Positions 15,629 to 23,428 of a stretch of DNA of 37,349 bases are shown one piece after another. Positions within the stretch are counted from its first letter, which is position 1; every line of letters starts with the position of its first letter. Origin of the DNA: an uncultured Bacteroidales bacterium (GTDB lineage: Bacteria; Bacteroidota; Bacteroidia; Bacteroidales; UBA932); NCBI GenBank assembly GCA_946402945.1, contig CAMIYB010000011.1, positions 1-37,349 of the forward strand, written 5' to 3'. The notes under the pieces are model-generated. The model made no database searches. It was given only the letters and a program-made list of their open reading frames with translations, and was not told where the DNA came from. Position numbers and translations under genes: made by a program.

Positions 15629-16926
15629 ACGCACTCGTTTACGGGTTCTGCAATCAAATCATAGGCATCGGCTCCTGTGATGCGCACGCGCATCATCCGG
15701 CCCACCTGGGCGGCGGGGTGATCCGGCCAGCGGACCAGGATTTCGCCGTCCACCTCGGGACTTTCAAACTCACTGCGGCAGACCAGGATATCGTCCTGCG
15801 CCGCATCCACCAGCACGTCCGTTTCGGTGCCGATCCGGGACTGGTTGTAAGCAAATGATATACCACGCTGGAGTTCCATGAGTTCGGAAAGTCGTTTTTC
15901 TTTGGTCGAGGGCCTTACGCTGTCCTTCAGATGGGACGCGCCCCAGGTCCCTTCCTCTTCTGAATAGGTAAAGGCGCCCAGGCGCTCGAAGCGTGCTTCC
16001 CGAAGAAAATCAAGCAGTTGGCGGAACTCCCTTGTGCCTTCGCCGGGATGGCCGACAATCATCGTGGTGCGAAGGACGATGCCCGGCACCTGCTCCCGCA
16101 TCTTCCGGATGAGCGCCCGGGTCCAGGCCCCGTCCACATGGCGGTGCATATTGTCCAGGACTTTGTCGGCGACATGCTGGAGCGGAATGTCCATGTAACG
16201 GCACACTTTGGGGTTTCCGGCCATTTCCGCCAGGACATCCTCGGGAAAATCGGCGGGATAGGAGTAGTGGATGCGCAGGCGCAGGATGCCCTCAATGGCG
16301 GAAAGTCGGCGGAGCAGTTCCGCGAGCGCCCGGCGTCCATAGAGGTCCAGCCCGTAGAAAGTCGAGTCCTGGGCGATGATAATCAACTCTTTAACCCCAT
16401 CGGCAGCCAAGGCTTCCGCCTCCCGGACCAGCACCTCCATCGGAACGGATTTATGCCGTCCGCGGATCAGGGGGATGGCGCAGTAGGAGCATCTCCGGTC
16501 GCATCCTTCCGAAATCTTCAGATAGGCATACGGCAGGCGCACCCCGGCGCGAAGATGGGCCTTCCCGGGGTCATAGCGGGCACCGAGGGCCTCGGTCAGC
16601 GGCCTGAGGTCGCGGGCGCCGAACCAGCCGTCCACTTCCGGAATCAGTTCCGGAAGCTGGTCGGCATAGCGTTGCGACAGGCAGCCGAACACCAGCAGAC
16701 GCCCGACCTCTCCCCTGTTCTTGCGCTGGGCGGCCGCCAGGATGGTGTCGATAGACTCCTGTTTGGCATCGCCGATGAAACCGCAGGTATTGATCAGGAG
16801 CGTATCCACAGGCCGGGTATCCCCTTCCGGGACCACCTCATACAGCCCCTCGATCTGGGCGAGCAGGTGCTCCGTATCGACGGTGTTCTTCGAACAGCCG
16901 AGCGTAATGACCTGAAGGACGGGCAT
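15625..16926 (-). CDS. rimO: Ribosomal protein S12 methylthiotransferase
   Basis: Protein of 433 residues. RimO adds a methylthio group to an aspartate of ribosomal protein S12 using two 4Fe-4S clusters. The N-terminal cluster ligands are Cys 11 (TLGCSKN), Cys 48 (INTCGFI) and Cys 82 (VFGCLSQR). The radical-SAM set is Cys 142, 146 and 149 (GCDRRCSYC), and a TRAM domain closes the protein. TLGCSKNTVD and AIPLIRGRHKS separate it from MiaB. I use the ATG at 16926, which overlaps the stop of the DUF5606 gene (TAATG); a longer frame reading back into that gene is not needed. Its stop overlaps the next start as ATGA. Confidence 0.95.
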   Translation of the reverse strand: MPVLQVITLGCSKNTVDTEHLLAQIEGLYEVVPEGDTRPVDTLLINTCGFIGDAKQESIDTILAAAQRKNRGEVGRLLVFGCLSQRYADQLPELIPEVDGWFGARDLRPLTEALGARYDPGKAHLRAGVRLPYAYLKISEGCDRRCSYCAIPLIRGRHKSVPMEVLVREAEALAADGVKELIIIAQDSTFYGLDLYGRRALAELLRRLSAIEGILRLRIHYSYPADFPEDVLAEMAGNPKVCRYMDIPLQHVADKVLDNMHRHVDGAWTRALIRKMREQVPGIVLRTTMIVGHPGEGTREFRQLLDFLREARFERLGAFTYSEEEGTWGASHLKDSVRPSTKEKRLSELMELQRGISFAYNQSRIGTETDVLVDAAQDDILVCRSEFESPEVDGEILVRWPDHPAAQVGRMMRVRITGADAYDLIAEPVNECV

Positions 16927-17363
16927 TATGCCTCCTCCTGTCCGGAAGCCGCTTCTTCCTCCTCCGTGAAATCGAGGGAGGCGCAATTCTTGAGTTCGTT
17001 GTACCAGTCCACGACTTTTTTCATGTGGGAAACGTAGAAACGGTCGCCGTCATAGTCGGGGATGGCCTTGGCAAAGAGCGCCTTGAGTTCGTCGGCGGAG
17101 GCTTTCGAAGAAGGGGCATCCTTGTCGGCAAGCACCTCGTGGAGTTTGCCGAAAACCTCTTTCAGCTTGATTTCGCCTTCTGTGGTGTAGATGGAGATAT
17201 CCGCAAGGGTGGTGATTTTGCTCTTGACGTCAAAATGAGTCCTGCGGCCGCCGTCGAGCGCCTCGGCGATCGCGCCGCTGCGGGACTGGGCCAGGTACTT
17301 GAAGAGCCCGTGCTGTCCGGCGACGGACAGGATCTTGCTCAGGTCGGTTTTGTTGTTTTCCAT
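16926..17363 (-). CDS. DUF5606 domain protein
   Basis: Protein of 145 residues of a small cytoplasmic family found in Bacteroidota. The conserved N-terminus runs LSKILSVAGQHGLFKYLAQS, then GAIAEAL and a strand pair (FDVKSKITTLADISIYT), then LKEVFGKL. The C-terminus has DDYD-like DYDGDRFYVSHMKKVVDWYNEL and an acidic tail of Glu and Ala. No function is established to my knowledge. It is first in the unit DUF5606-rimO-lipoprotein and overlaps rimO by one base. A TACATTTG element in the 3' end of coaE may give it its own promoter. Confidence 0.85.
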   Translation of the reverse strand: MENNKTDLSKILSVAGQHGLFKYLAQSRSGAIAEALDGGRRTHFDVKSKITTLADISIYTTEGEIKLKEVFGKLHEVLADKDAPSSKASADELKALFAKAIPDYDGDRFYVSHMKKVVDWYNELKNCASLDFTEEEEAASGQEEA

Positions 17364-17375
17364 GTTTATCGTGTC

Positions 17376-17975
17376 TTATTGGTTTTGCAAATGTAATACT
17401 TTTAAGGCAATCTCCGTGCGATGGGCCAGCGTCTCCGGGTCCAGGTCGTTGTTGATGACGGCATCCGGGCGGATGGACGTCAGATCCTGGGCCCGCATGC
17501 GGTCCAGGACGGCTTCGCGCCCCGCTCCGTCCCTTGCCATGACGCGCTGAAGGCGCTGCTCGAGCGGAGCGCTGACCAGCAGGATGGCGTCATAGACTTC
17601 CCGGAAAAGAGGTTTTGTCGCGGCGATGGCGGATTCCATCACGACCGTTTTTTCCGGACGGCCTTCCTTCCAGCGCAGGAAATCTTCCAGGACGGCGGGA
17701 TGGACCCGGCACTCGACGGTTTCCCGGGCCTGGGGATCGCTGAAAATCCTGCGGGACAGGGCCTTGCGGTCGAAGACGCCGCCCGGCCGAAGCGAGGTGC
17801 CCAGGATCTGTTCCAGATCCGCGACAAGGGACGGATCCCTGTCGTAGAGGGTTTTGGCCGAAGCGTCGCAGTCGAATACAGGAAAACCCTTTTCACGCAA
17901 CAGGGCGGCGACGGCGCTTTTGCCGCTGCCGATACCGCCGGTCAGCAGAAGGGTTCTTATCGGGTTTCCACACAT
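17376..17975 (-). CDS. coaE: Dephospho-CoA kinase
   Basis: Protein of 199 residues, the usual size. CoaE performs the last step of coenzyme A synthesis, phosphorylating dephospho-CoA on the ribose. The P-loop GGIGSGKS is at 13-20, then FPVFDCDASAK carries the conserved Asp, and the middle has HPAVLEDFLRW with the family H-P pair. VMESAIAATKPLFREVYD and LRPGGVFDRKALSRRIFSD are typical. I place the start at the ATG at 17975 because the P-loop then begins near residue 13; this overlaps the end of the ybbR-like gene by 19 bases. It is the last gene of nusB-yajC-ybbR-coaE. Confidence 0.95.
   Translation of the reverse strand: MCGNPIRTLLLTGGIGSGKSAVAALLREKGFPVFDCDASAKTLYDRDPSLVADLEQILGTSLRPGGVFDRKALSRRIFSDPQARETVECRVHPAVLEDFLRWKEGRPEKTVVMESAIAATKPLFREVYDAILLVSAPLEQRLQRVMARDGAGREAVLDRMRAQDLTSIRPDAVINNDLDPETLAHRTEIALKVLHLQNQ
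17388..17395 (-). promoter_or_regulatory. Candidate -7 element for the DUF5606-rimO unit, inside the coaE 3' end
   Basis: TACATTTG on the minus strand matches TAnnTTTG and lies 24 bases before the DUF5606 ATG. It overlaps the last codons of coaE. No -33 box is evident. Confidence 0.35.
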
Positions 17976-18925
17976 TCGAAAACCGGGGGCTGGATGGAAT
18001 AACTGAACACGCCGTCGGGGACGTTCCGCAACTCTGGGATGCAGGCGCCGGACAGGGAGCCGGCAAAATCCTTGTAGTCGATCCTGAGCGTTACGCAGTT
18101 CGCCGGATTGATCCGGACCGGGAAAGCGCAACGGAAGGATACCTGTGCCTTCGACGGGTATATACGGAGGGTTTTCCCCCTCGGCACGTTGACGGCCTTG
18201 ACCGGAAGTTCCGCGGAGATTTCGACATAGCGCTGGACATCCACGAGGTATTCGGCCTTGTCGTGGGAAAACCGGACTCCCTTTACCTGCTCGAGCAACA
18301 CCTCCCCATGCACGGGACCGGCCAGGTCGAAGAGGGAGAAGGCTTCCGTGTACACGCGGTCGAGATTGTCCAGCAGATAGGGCTCCCCGTACACATAGAC
18401 GGAGTCCGGCGACATGCGGAGGCCGGACGGACTGTCGTACTGGCTCTTGTAACTGAGGTTACAGACCGGGTGGACAGGCACTTTCTTGCTGTTCTCGAAG
18501 GGGAAGCGGAACACCAGCGTATCGGAGACGAAGGCTTCCAGCTGGGCCTGGTCGCCGAAAAGGACGGACACGTAGCGGGTCAGGTCCGAGGCCGTGGCAT
18601 AGAAGAGTTCTCCCCCCTTGGGATGCAGGTCGCCCGGCAGGAACTCCACCACGAGCGGGTTCGATTCGGAAGAGCGCTGCAGGCGGAACAGATCGATGCC
18701 GCGGGTGCGGCAGCGGGCCATGATGATGACCGGATTCGAACTGCGCCGCGCGTGACCGTCCAGGTTGCTCTGGGCGATGACCGGGACGCTCACCATCTTG
18801 GTGTAGTCCAGGGAGAGGTTGTGGATGAGCCAGATACCGAAAGCGAGCAGAAGGGACAGAAGAAAGAAGATTCCGTCCCTTCCGCTTCCGCCGAAGCGTC
18901 TGCGTATGCTTCCGGGCAGCCGCAC
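17957..18925 (-). CDS. YbbR-like (CdaR-like) domain protein, membrane-anchored
   Basis: Protein of 322 residues starting at GTG. One transmembrane helix near residues 18-37 (FFLLSLLLAFGIWLIHNL) follows a basic N-terminus, so most of the protein faces the periplasm. The rest is beta-rich, with repeats such as PSGLRMSPDSVYVYGEPYLLDNLDRVYTE that match YbbR domains. In Firmicutes, YbbR proteins regulate diadenylate cyclase; no cyclase gene is in this window, so that role is not shown here. It abuts yajC with no gap and overlaps coaE by 19 bases. Confidence 0.85.
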   Translation of the reverse strand: MRLPGSIRRRFGGSGRDGIFFLLSLLLAFGIWLIHNLSLDYTKMVSVPVIAQSNLDGHARRSSNPVIIMARCRTRGIDLFRLQRSSESNPLVVEFLPGDLHPKGGELFYATASDLTRYVSVLFGDQAQLEAFVSDTLVFRFPFENSKKVPVHPVCNLSYKSQYDSPSGLRMSPDSVYVYGEPYLLDNLDRVYTEAFSLFDLAGPVHGEVLLEQVKGVRFSHDKAEYLVDVQRYVEISAELPVKAVNVPRGKTLRIYPSKAQVSFRCAFPVRINPANCVTLRIDYKDFAGSLSGACIPELRNVPDGVFSYSIQPPVFECVETR

Positions 18926-19252
18926 TTAGGCCTGCTGGTTGTCGGAGTAATCGCGGAGGATGGAGTTTTTATCCACGCGGAGTTTGGTCTCTCCGTCCAC
19001 CTTGATGAGGATGCTGCGATCCTGGATTTCAGCCACGGTGCCGAAGATACCGCCGGCGGTGACCACCTTGTCCCCCTTCTTGAGTTCACTGCGGAACTTT
19101 TCCAGTTCTTTCTGCTGTTTGCGCTGGGGACGGATCATGAAGAGCCACATAACCACGAAGACGAGGGCGAGCATGATCCACATGCTCCAGGGGCTGCCGC
19201 CCTGGGCAGGGGCCTGAGAAGCGGCCGCCTGCAGAAGAGTAATCATCATCAT
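18926..19252 (-). CDS. yajC: Preprotein translocase subunit YajC
   Basis: Protein of 108 residues. YajC is a small single-span protein that associates with the SecDF part of the translocon. A hydrophobic helix (PWSMWIMLALVFVVMWLFMI) near residues 20-40 is followed at once by the signature RPQRKQQKELEKF, then the cytoplasmic strand-rich end (LKKGDKVVTAGGIFGTVAEI). Three consecutive ATG codons begin the frame, so the true start may be any of them. It overlaps nusB as ATGA and abuts the ybbR-like gene. Confidence 0.95.
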   Translation of the reverse strand: MMMITLLQAAASQAPAQGGSPWSMWIMLALVFVVMWLFMIRPQRKQQKELEKFRSELKKGDKVVTAGGIFGTVAEIQDRSILIKVDGETKLRVDKNSILRDYSDNQQA

Positions 19253-20199
19253 ATCTGTTTACTGAGTTTTTTGTTGCTTTTGACAAGTTTGTCCACCAGT
19301 CCGTTGACGAAGCGGCTGCTTTTCGGGCTGCCGTAGAATTTGGCGATTTCCACCCATTCGTTGATGGATACGCGGACGGGGATGTCCGGGAAGGTCTCCA
19401 CCTCCGCCAGGGCCAGGGCGATGATGGCCATGTCCGTGGAGAAGAGGCGATCGCTGTCCCAGTCGGGAACGGCCTCGCAGACCTGGGCGAAATAGCCCTC
19501 GAAGCCGGTGAATCCGGCCCGTAAAAGTTTGTGTACGAATTGTTTGTCGCTGGAGACATCCGCCTGGGGATCCCGCTTGAGCACGGCGTCGCTGGCGTAG
19601 AGTTCCGGCAGGGTCCAGGGCTTGCCCTCCCCCAGTTCGCGGACGGTACGGCAGCAGGCGGTCAGCGCATAGCCGAGTTCGTCCATGCAGTCGGGGAAGA
19701 TGTCTTCCAGGATGGCGGCGATGTCCTCATTGTCTTCGAATTCCTCTTCGAAGATGTGGATGAAGAGCCGGGCATCTTCCTTGCGGCCGGCGGCGTCCGC
19801 CTCCATATAGCGGGCGTAATAGGGTTTTGCGACGATGGAATCCAGCATGCGCCGGATCTGCATGTCATACTGGTCCCAGGAGAGTTTCTTGCGCTCGAGC
19901 AGTTTCTGAAAATCCGGATCTTCCGCCAGCAACCGTCCCATGACATTGTCGGCGAAACGTTCGTTGGGATGGAGGTCTTCCTCGGTCGGATTGAACTTGC
20001 TGCGGGCCGCTTCGATGCGGGCACGCGCCTCCCGGCAGAGGGGACTCATGCTCCCGAGAAGGAAGAGGTACAGTTCGCGCGTGGATTCACAGGAAAGATC
20101 CAGTCTGGCGAGCGCTCCTTCGAGATCCATCGAGCCCGTAACTGCGTGAGAATAGAGTACTTTAAACGCTTTTATCCTGAGGATTCTACGGTTCAACAT
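19249..20199 (-). CDS. nusB: Transcription antitermination factor NusB, long Bacteroidota type
   Basis: Protein of 316 residues, about twice the length of E. coli NusB. NusB with NusE (S10) binds boxA RNA and aids rRNA antitermination. The N-terminus has MLNRRILRIKAFKVLYSH, and the C-terminal third carries the NusB fold signature (LFSTDMAIIALALAEVETFP, then VRVSINEWVEIAKFYGSPKSSRFVNGLVDKL). The extra central segment is charged and probably helical; long NusB of this type is usual in Bacteroidota. It is the first gene of nusB-yajC-ybbR-coaE, and its stop overlaps yajC as ATGA. Confidence 0.93.
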   Translation of the reverse strand: MLNRRILRIKAFKVLYSHAVTGSMDLEGALARLDLSCESTRELYLFLLGSMSPLCREARARIEAARSKFNPTEEDLHPNERFADNVMGRLLAEDPDFQKLLERKKLSWDQYDMQIRRMLDSIVAKPYYARYMEADAAGRKEDARLFIHIFEEEFEDNEDIAAILEDIFPDCMDELGYALTACCRTVRELGEGKPWTLPELYASDAVLKRDPQADVSSDKQFVHKLLRAGFTGFEGYFAQVCEAVPDWDSDRLFSTDMAIIALALAEVETFPDIPVRVSINEWVEIAKFYGSPKSSRFVNGLVDKLVKSNKKLSKQI

Positions 20200-20222
20200 G
20201 GGTTTTTACGAAAAAATTTATA

Positions 20223-20230
20223 CAAAGATA
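20223..20230 (-). promoter_or_regulatory. -7 element for the nusB operon
   Basis: TATCTTTG on the minus strand lies 23 bases before the nusB ATG. Confidence 0.5.
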
Positions 20231-20252
20231 ATAGGAATTCCGAAATAATCCC

Positions 20253-20260
20253 TAAATTTG
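20253..20260 (+). promoter_or_regulatory. -7 element for the PUR-domain gene
   Basis: TAAATTTG matches TAnnTTTG and lies 38 bases before the ATG at 20299. It is divergent from the nusB element at 20223-20230. Confidence 0.45.
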
Positions 20261-20298
20261 GCGCGACAAAGTTTTGTAAACCATTAATTCTTTTACAC

Positions 20299-20667
20299 AT
20301 GTACAGGGATGATTACGAAGGCGCTTACGGTTACGGGCGCTCTTCCGAACGGTCTTCCGACGAGGTCTATTCCAAGCCTGTGAAGGCCGGGAAGCGGACC
20401 TATTTCTTCGATGTGAAGTCCACCAAGGGCAATCAGGACTACTACCTGACCATCACGGAAAGCAAACGCCGTCTCGAGCAGGATGGACGCTTCAGTTACG
20501 ACAAGCACAAGATTTTCCTCTACAAGGAAGATTTCGAGAAATTCATCCAGGGGCTTCAGGAGACCATCGACTACATGAAGGCGAACTTCCTCAAAGACCT
20601 GCCCCAGCAGGATTGGGAGCGCAGGCATGACGATGCCGCCGCCGGACAGGATCCTGCGGAGTATTAA
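20299..20667 (+). CDS. PUR-alpha-like DUF3276 protein
   Basis: Protein of 122 residues. The core RTYFFDVKSTKGNQDYYLTITESKRR, then KHKIFLYKEDFEKFIQGLQE, is the PUR repeat shared with eukaryotic Pur-alpha and common as DUF3276 in Bacteroidota. Single-stranded nucleic-acid binding is therefore expected, but the cellular target is unknown. A short Gly/Tyr/Ser-rich N-terminus (EGAYGYGRSSERSS) precedes the domain. I start at the ATG at 20299; the frame is open far upstream, but that part runs antisense through nusB and has no support. It is a single-gene unit with its own promoter and a strong terminator. Confidence 0.92.
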   Translation: MYRDDYEGAYGYGRSSERSSDEVYSKPVKAGKRTYFFDVKSTKGNQDYYLTITESKRRLEQDGRFSYDKHKIFLYKEDFEKFIQGLQETIDYMKANFLKDLPQQDWERRHDDAAAGQDPAEY

Positions 20668-20686
20668 GCCGGATGACAATAAGTAA

Positions 20687-20718
20687 AGGCCGGTCCCAGC
20701 AACGGGACCGGCCTTTTT
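20687..20718 (+). terminator. Intrinsic terminator after the PUR-domain gene
   Basis: A perfect 11-bp stem (20687-20697 with 20704-20714, arms AGGCCGGTCCC and GGGACCGGCCT) with a six-base loop is followed by a T run on the plus strand. On the minus strand it is followed by only three T, so it may also weakly end the lipoprotein operon that stops at 20737. Confidence 0.9.
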
Positions 20719-20736
20719 CGATTATATGCGACGTCT

Positions 20737-21501
20737 TTAGAGGACGTTGACGGTGCCGACAAATGCCTTGTCGCCGACCGCTACGCGGAAGGTGCCGCTG
20801 GAGGAGGGCTTGGGGATAAAAGTCTTGGAGGTGTTCAGGTTGCCGTCCGCGGTGACTTCCCACTGGGCGGGCAGGGTCCAGTTGGCCTGGAACTCCTGGT
20901 CCTGGAACTTCTCGTTGCTGCCGTACAGGATCTTGGTGATGGGCTTGTAATACCCCTCGTGGTCGTTGGCATCCCTGTGGGACAGGACGGCCTGCGTCAT
21001 CTGGAAAACGTAGGTCTTACCGGCCTTGATCTGGAAGATATTCTTTCCGGTCGGAAGAACTTCCTCCCGGCTGCCGTCGGAAAGCACTTCGTGGACGCAG
21101 ATCTTCCAGGGGACGATCGTAATTTTGTTGGTGACGGGCTCGACGTCCTTGTCCTTTTCCTCTTTGATCTGGGCGATATACTCCGCGTCATTGCACTGCG
21201 CGGTAACTTCCACCTCCTGTGCCTTCCCGTTCGTCGCCGTGTAATTGAAGGTCATCTCGATGTTCTTATTGGTCTTGTCCTGCTTGCCGAAAGTGACACA
21301 GGCGGCCGGCTTGGCGGAGAAACTGTATGCGTAGGACTTGATCAGTTCGCTCTTGAAGGTCTGGCCGTCGACAAATTCGCCGCTGAGGACGAACATCGGA
21401 TCATCGGTCAGGACGTCGAGTGTCCCTTTGAGAAGGTCCATGCAACTGGAGACAGTGAAAGCGGTGGCGAGAATCGCCAGGGATGTTAGAATTTTTTTCA
21501 T
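20737..21501 (-). CDS. Lipoprotein of unknown function
   Basis: Protein of 254 residues that I do not recognise. The N-terminus MKKILTSLAILATAFTVSSC is a lipoprotein signal with the acceptor Cys at 20. The mature part is beta-rich, in strands of 8-10 residues with Lys/Thr/Asp turns (KSYAYSFSAKPAACVTFG, IEMTFNYTATNGKAQEVEV), and ends in GTFRVAVGDKAFVGTVNVL, which resembles an Ig-like or bacterial surface-adhesin strand pattern. It follows the beta-helix gene by 19 bases on the same strand and is the last gene of the 55-aa protein, beta-helix, lipoprotein unit, so a joint envelope role is likely but not shown. Confidence 0.8.
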   Translation of the reverse strand: MKKILTSLAILATAFTVSSCMDLLKGTLDVLTDDPMFVLSGEFVDGQTFKSELIKSYAYSFSAKPAACVTFGKQDKTNKNIEMTFNYTATNGKAQEVEVTAQCNDAEYIAQIKEEKDKDVEPVTNKITIVPWKICVHEVLSDGSREEVLPTGKNIFQIKAGKTYVFQMTQAVLSHRDANDHEGYYKPITKILYGSNEKFQDQEFQANWTLPAQWEVTADGNLNTSKTFIPKPSSSGTFRVAVGDKAFVGTVNVL

Positions 21502-21520
21502 GGTTGTTATGATTAATTAG

Positions 21521-23107
21521 TTAATTGATAACGGGGACAGTCTCATAGGTGGCCTGCGAGAACGCCTGGGCGCCCTTGCCGGGCATCGCACCGAAGAGTT
21601 TGAAGGTCTCGAAGAAAGGATAGCGGTTGCCGTACATGCTCACGCGCACGGTCTCCGTTCCCATCTTGTTCATGCCGTGGGCCTCGCGGAAGAGGTTGGC
21701 CGCGGAGTTGGGGTTGTAGTTCTGTTCGCTGATCACCTTGATCTGGGCGAAACCCTTCAGGTAAGGTTCGCTGATGGCCTTGAGGAAGTTCTGGTCGGTC
21801 AGTTCCTTGTTGTCGCGGACGACGTCCAGGTCTTCTTCATTGACGTCCTCAAACTGGTCGGCGCGGACGAAGAGCCACATGTAGGAGGCGGAAGGGATGA
21901 CGAGGTCGCCGCGGTTCATGAAGAAACGGTTGCCGGTCACCTCGACGCGGCGCATGCGCTCGACGTCCTTGTTGGAGTCCTTGTGCGTGTAATCCATGGC
22001 GCCGTAATTCGAGCATCCGAAGATGCAGTCGCGGACATTGCAGTTGACACGGCTCATGAAGCGGAAGCCATAGCCCATGTCCTCCATCAGTTTAGTGCGG
22101 CACCAGGTGAAGAGCACGGTGTTGTTGGTGAAATCGACATAGCAGCGGTCGCCCTCCTTGGTCATCGAATCCACCTGGCAGCCGGCATAGGAGTTGGCGA
22201 CAAAGACATTGTTGCTGATGGTCCAGCGTCCGCCCTTGTTCATCATCTGCAGGCCGTAGTAGCCGCCGTTGCAGAAGACGCAGTTGCGGACAATAAGGTT
22301 GCCCTGGACATTTCCCTGCATGCAGGGCTTCCCGAGGGTCCGTCCGCCGACAGTCCCGTTGGCGCCGAGGCCTTCGCCGACGGCCTGGATGCGGCCGGTC
22401 AGGCAGCCCTCCGGCCAGCCGTTGCGCTCATCGGCGTTCGGGGCGGCGTAGAGGTTTTCCTCGCCACGGTCGAAATGGAGGCCGTCCACCACGATCGTGC
22501 CCCGCTCATTGCCTTCCACCATGAGTTCCAGGCAGGCCTTGGAGCCGTTCGTGCTCACATTCTCGGCCGTAGGCTGGATGTAGGAGATGTATTTGAAGGG
22601 ATCCCGGCGTGAGAAATCGCCGCTGAAGCCGCCGATAAGGGAGATGTACTTGTTTTTGACCTCGATGTAGCCCACGTCCAGGGTGCCAAGGTAATTGCCT
22701 TCCGCAATGTAGATCGTCTGTCCGTTCTCGGCCAGGTCGATGGCTTTCTGGAGGTTCTTCAGGGCCGTCTGGGGCGTTTTGCCGTCGGCGCGGTTGCTGC
22801 CGTTTTCTGCGCTCACGTAGAAATCGGCGCGGCCCGTGGCGACGCTGCCGGCATTTCCCGGAACGGTCCGGGTTGCCGTCTCAGGGGCCTGACGGCTGTT
22901 GTTCGCGGCGTTGTTCACAGCATTGTTCGCGGCGTTGGAAGCCCCGTTGAACGCATTGTCAACGGCCCGGGTCGTAGCCTGGTCAACCCGCTGCTGGGCG
23001 GCGCGTTCCGCCTTTCTCTGGAGTTCCCGCAGGAGTTGGGCGTTGGCGACAGGGCCGGCGGCCAGCACGAGGGCTGCGGCCAGCATCAACTTGATGGCGT
23101 GTTTCAT
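21521..23107 (-). CDS. Secreted right-handed beta-helix protein (DUF1565-like)
   Basis: Protein of 528 residues starting at the ATG at 23107. Residues 1-23 are a signal peptide ending in ANAQ. A helical segment (LLRELQRKAERAAQQRVDQ) leads into a low-complexity Asn/Ala stretch and a Thr/Ala linker. From about residue 95 a DUF1565-like opening appears (DFYVSAENGSNRADGKTPQT, ALKNLQKAIDLAENG, TIYIAEGNYLGT). Parallel beta-helix coils with Asn ladders follow (GTIVVDGLHFDRG, NLIVRNCVFCNGGYYGLQM, GRWTISNNVFVANSYAG), as in pectate-lyase-like folds. No catalytic motif is evident, so the ligand, probably a polysaccharide or surface partner, is unknown. The start overlaps the stop of the 55-aa gene as ATGA. 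Confidence 0.85.
   Translation of the reverse strand: MKHAIKLMLAAALVLAAGPVANAQLLRELQRKAERAAQQRVDQATTRAVDNAFNGASNAANNAVNNAANNSRQAPETATRTVPGNAGSVATGRADFYVSAENGSNRADGKTPQTALKNLQKAIDLAENGQTIYIAEGNYLGTLDVGYIEVKNKYISLIGGFSGDFSRRDPFKYISYIQPTAENVSTNGSKACLELMVEGNERGTIVVDGLHFDRGEENLYAAPNADERNGWPEGCLTGRIQAVGEGLGANGTVGGRTLGKPCMQGNVQGNLIVRNCVFCNGGYYGLQMMNKGGRWTISNNVFVANSYAGCQVDSMTKEGDRCYVDFTNNTVLFTWCRTKLMEDMGYGFRFMSRVNCNVRDCIFGCSNYGAMDYTHKDSNKDVERMRRVEVTGNRFFMNRGDLVIPSASYMWLFVRADQFEDVNEEDLDVVRDNKELTDQNFLKAISEPYLKGFAQIKVISEQNYNPNSAANLFREAHGMNKMGTETVRVSMYGNRYPFFETFKLFGAMPGKGAQAFSQATYETVPVIN
22899..22937. repeat. Short tandem repeat coding for the Asn/Ala stretch
   Basis: TTGTTCGCGGCGTTG occurs at 22899-22913 and 22923-22937, a 24-base period, in the N-terminal low-complexity part of the beta-helix gene. 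It codes for alternating Asn-Asn and Ala-Ala pairs, and copy number could vary between strains. Confidence 0.6.
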
Positions 23108-23271
23108 ATCAGTCTGAACAGTTTGGTTTTGTTTTTGGTCCGGACGGGACATTGACCGGCGGGGGCGAGCGTCCGGCTCAACTCGTCGAAGAGTTCCACG
23201 ATGCGGTCGGAAGATTCCTCTATCTTCCGCATCATCTGTCGGAGTTGGTGTTCGCTGGTCGCGTCGTTCAT
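23104..23271 (-). CDS. Small 55-aa protein leading the beta-helix operon
   Basis: A small frame that I consider real. It starts at the ATG at 23271, 32 bases after a TATCTTTG element, and its TGA overlaps the next ATG (ATGA), the coupling seen elsewhere in this genome. The sequence (SEHQLRQMMRKIEESSDRIV, then ELFDELSRTLAP) has heptad-like hydrophobic spacing, so it probably forms an amphipathic helix or short coiled coil. The C-terminus is basic (RTKNKTKLFRLI). There is no signal peptide or membrane segment. It may be a cytoplasmic regulator or simply a leader peptide for the secreted beta-helix protein. I do not recognise a family. Confidence 0.6.
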   Translation of the reverse strand: MNDATSEHQLRQMMRKIEESSDRIVELFDELSRTLAPAGQCPVRTKNKTKLFRLI

Positions 23272-23303
23272 CGTTTCGGGTCCCGGTTTTCCGTTAATTT
23301 TTG

Positions 23304-23311
23304 CAAAGATA
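23304..23311 (-). promoter_or_regulatory. -7 element for the 55-aa/beta-helix/lipoprotein operon
   Basis: TATCTTTG on the minus strand lies 32 bases before the ATG of the 55-aa gene, in a 157-base divergent region shared with the response-regulator promoter. Confidence 0.5.
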
Positions 23312-23376
23312 CGAAAAACTCTGCATCGGAACATCAGCAATTATTGTAATAATTCATAAGGATAAATGCTTAGACA

Positions 23377-23408
23377 TTTGCGGAAAAACAAATATTTTCC
23401 TAATTTTG
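23377..23408 (+). promoter_or_regulatory. Promoter of the response-regulator gene
   Basis: TTTG (23377-23380), a 20-base spacer and TAATTTTG (23401-23408) make a nearly ideal Bacteroidota promoter. The ATG follows 20 bases later at 23429, which rules out the frame's earlier start at 23366. Confidence 0.7.
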
Positions 23409-23428
23409 AATTCGATAAAAGACCGGAA

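Noticed and set aside
15625..16986. Longer rimO start upstream of 16926
   Set aside because: The extra 20 residues run back into the DUF5606 gene and precede the conserved N-terminus. The TAATG overlap supports the start at 16926.
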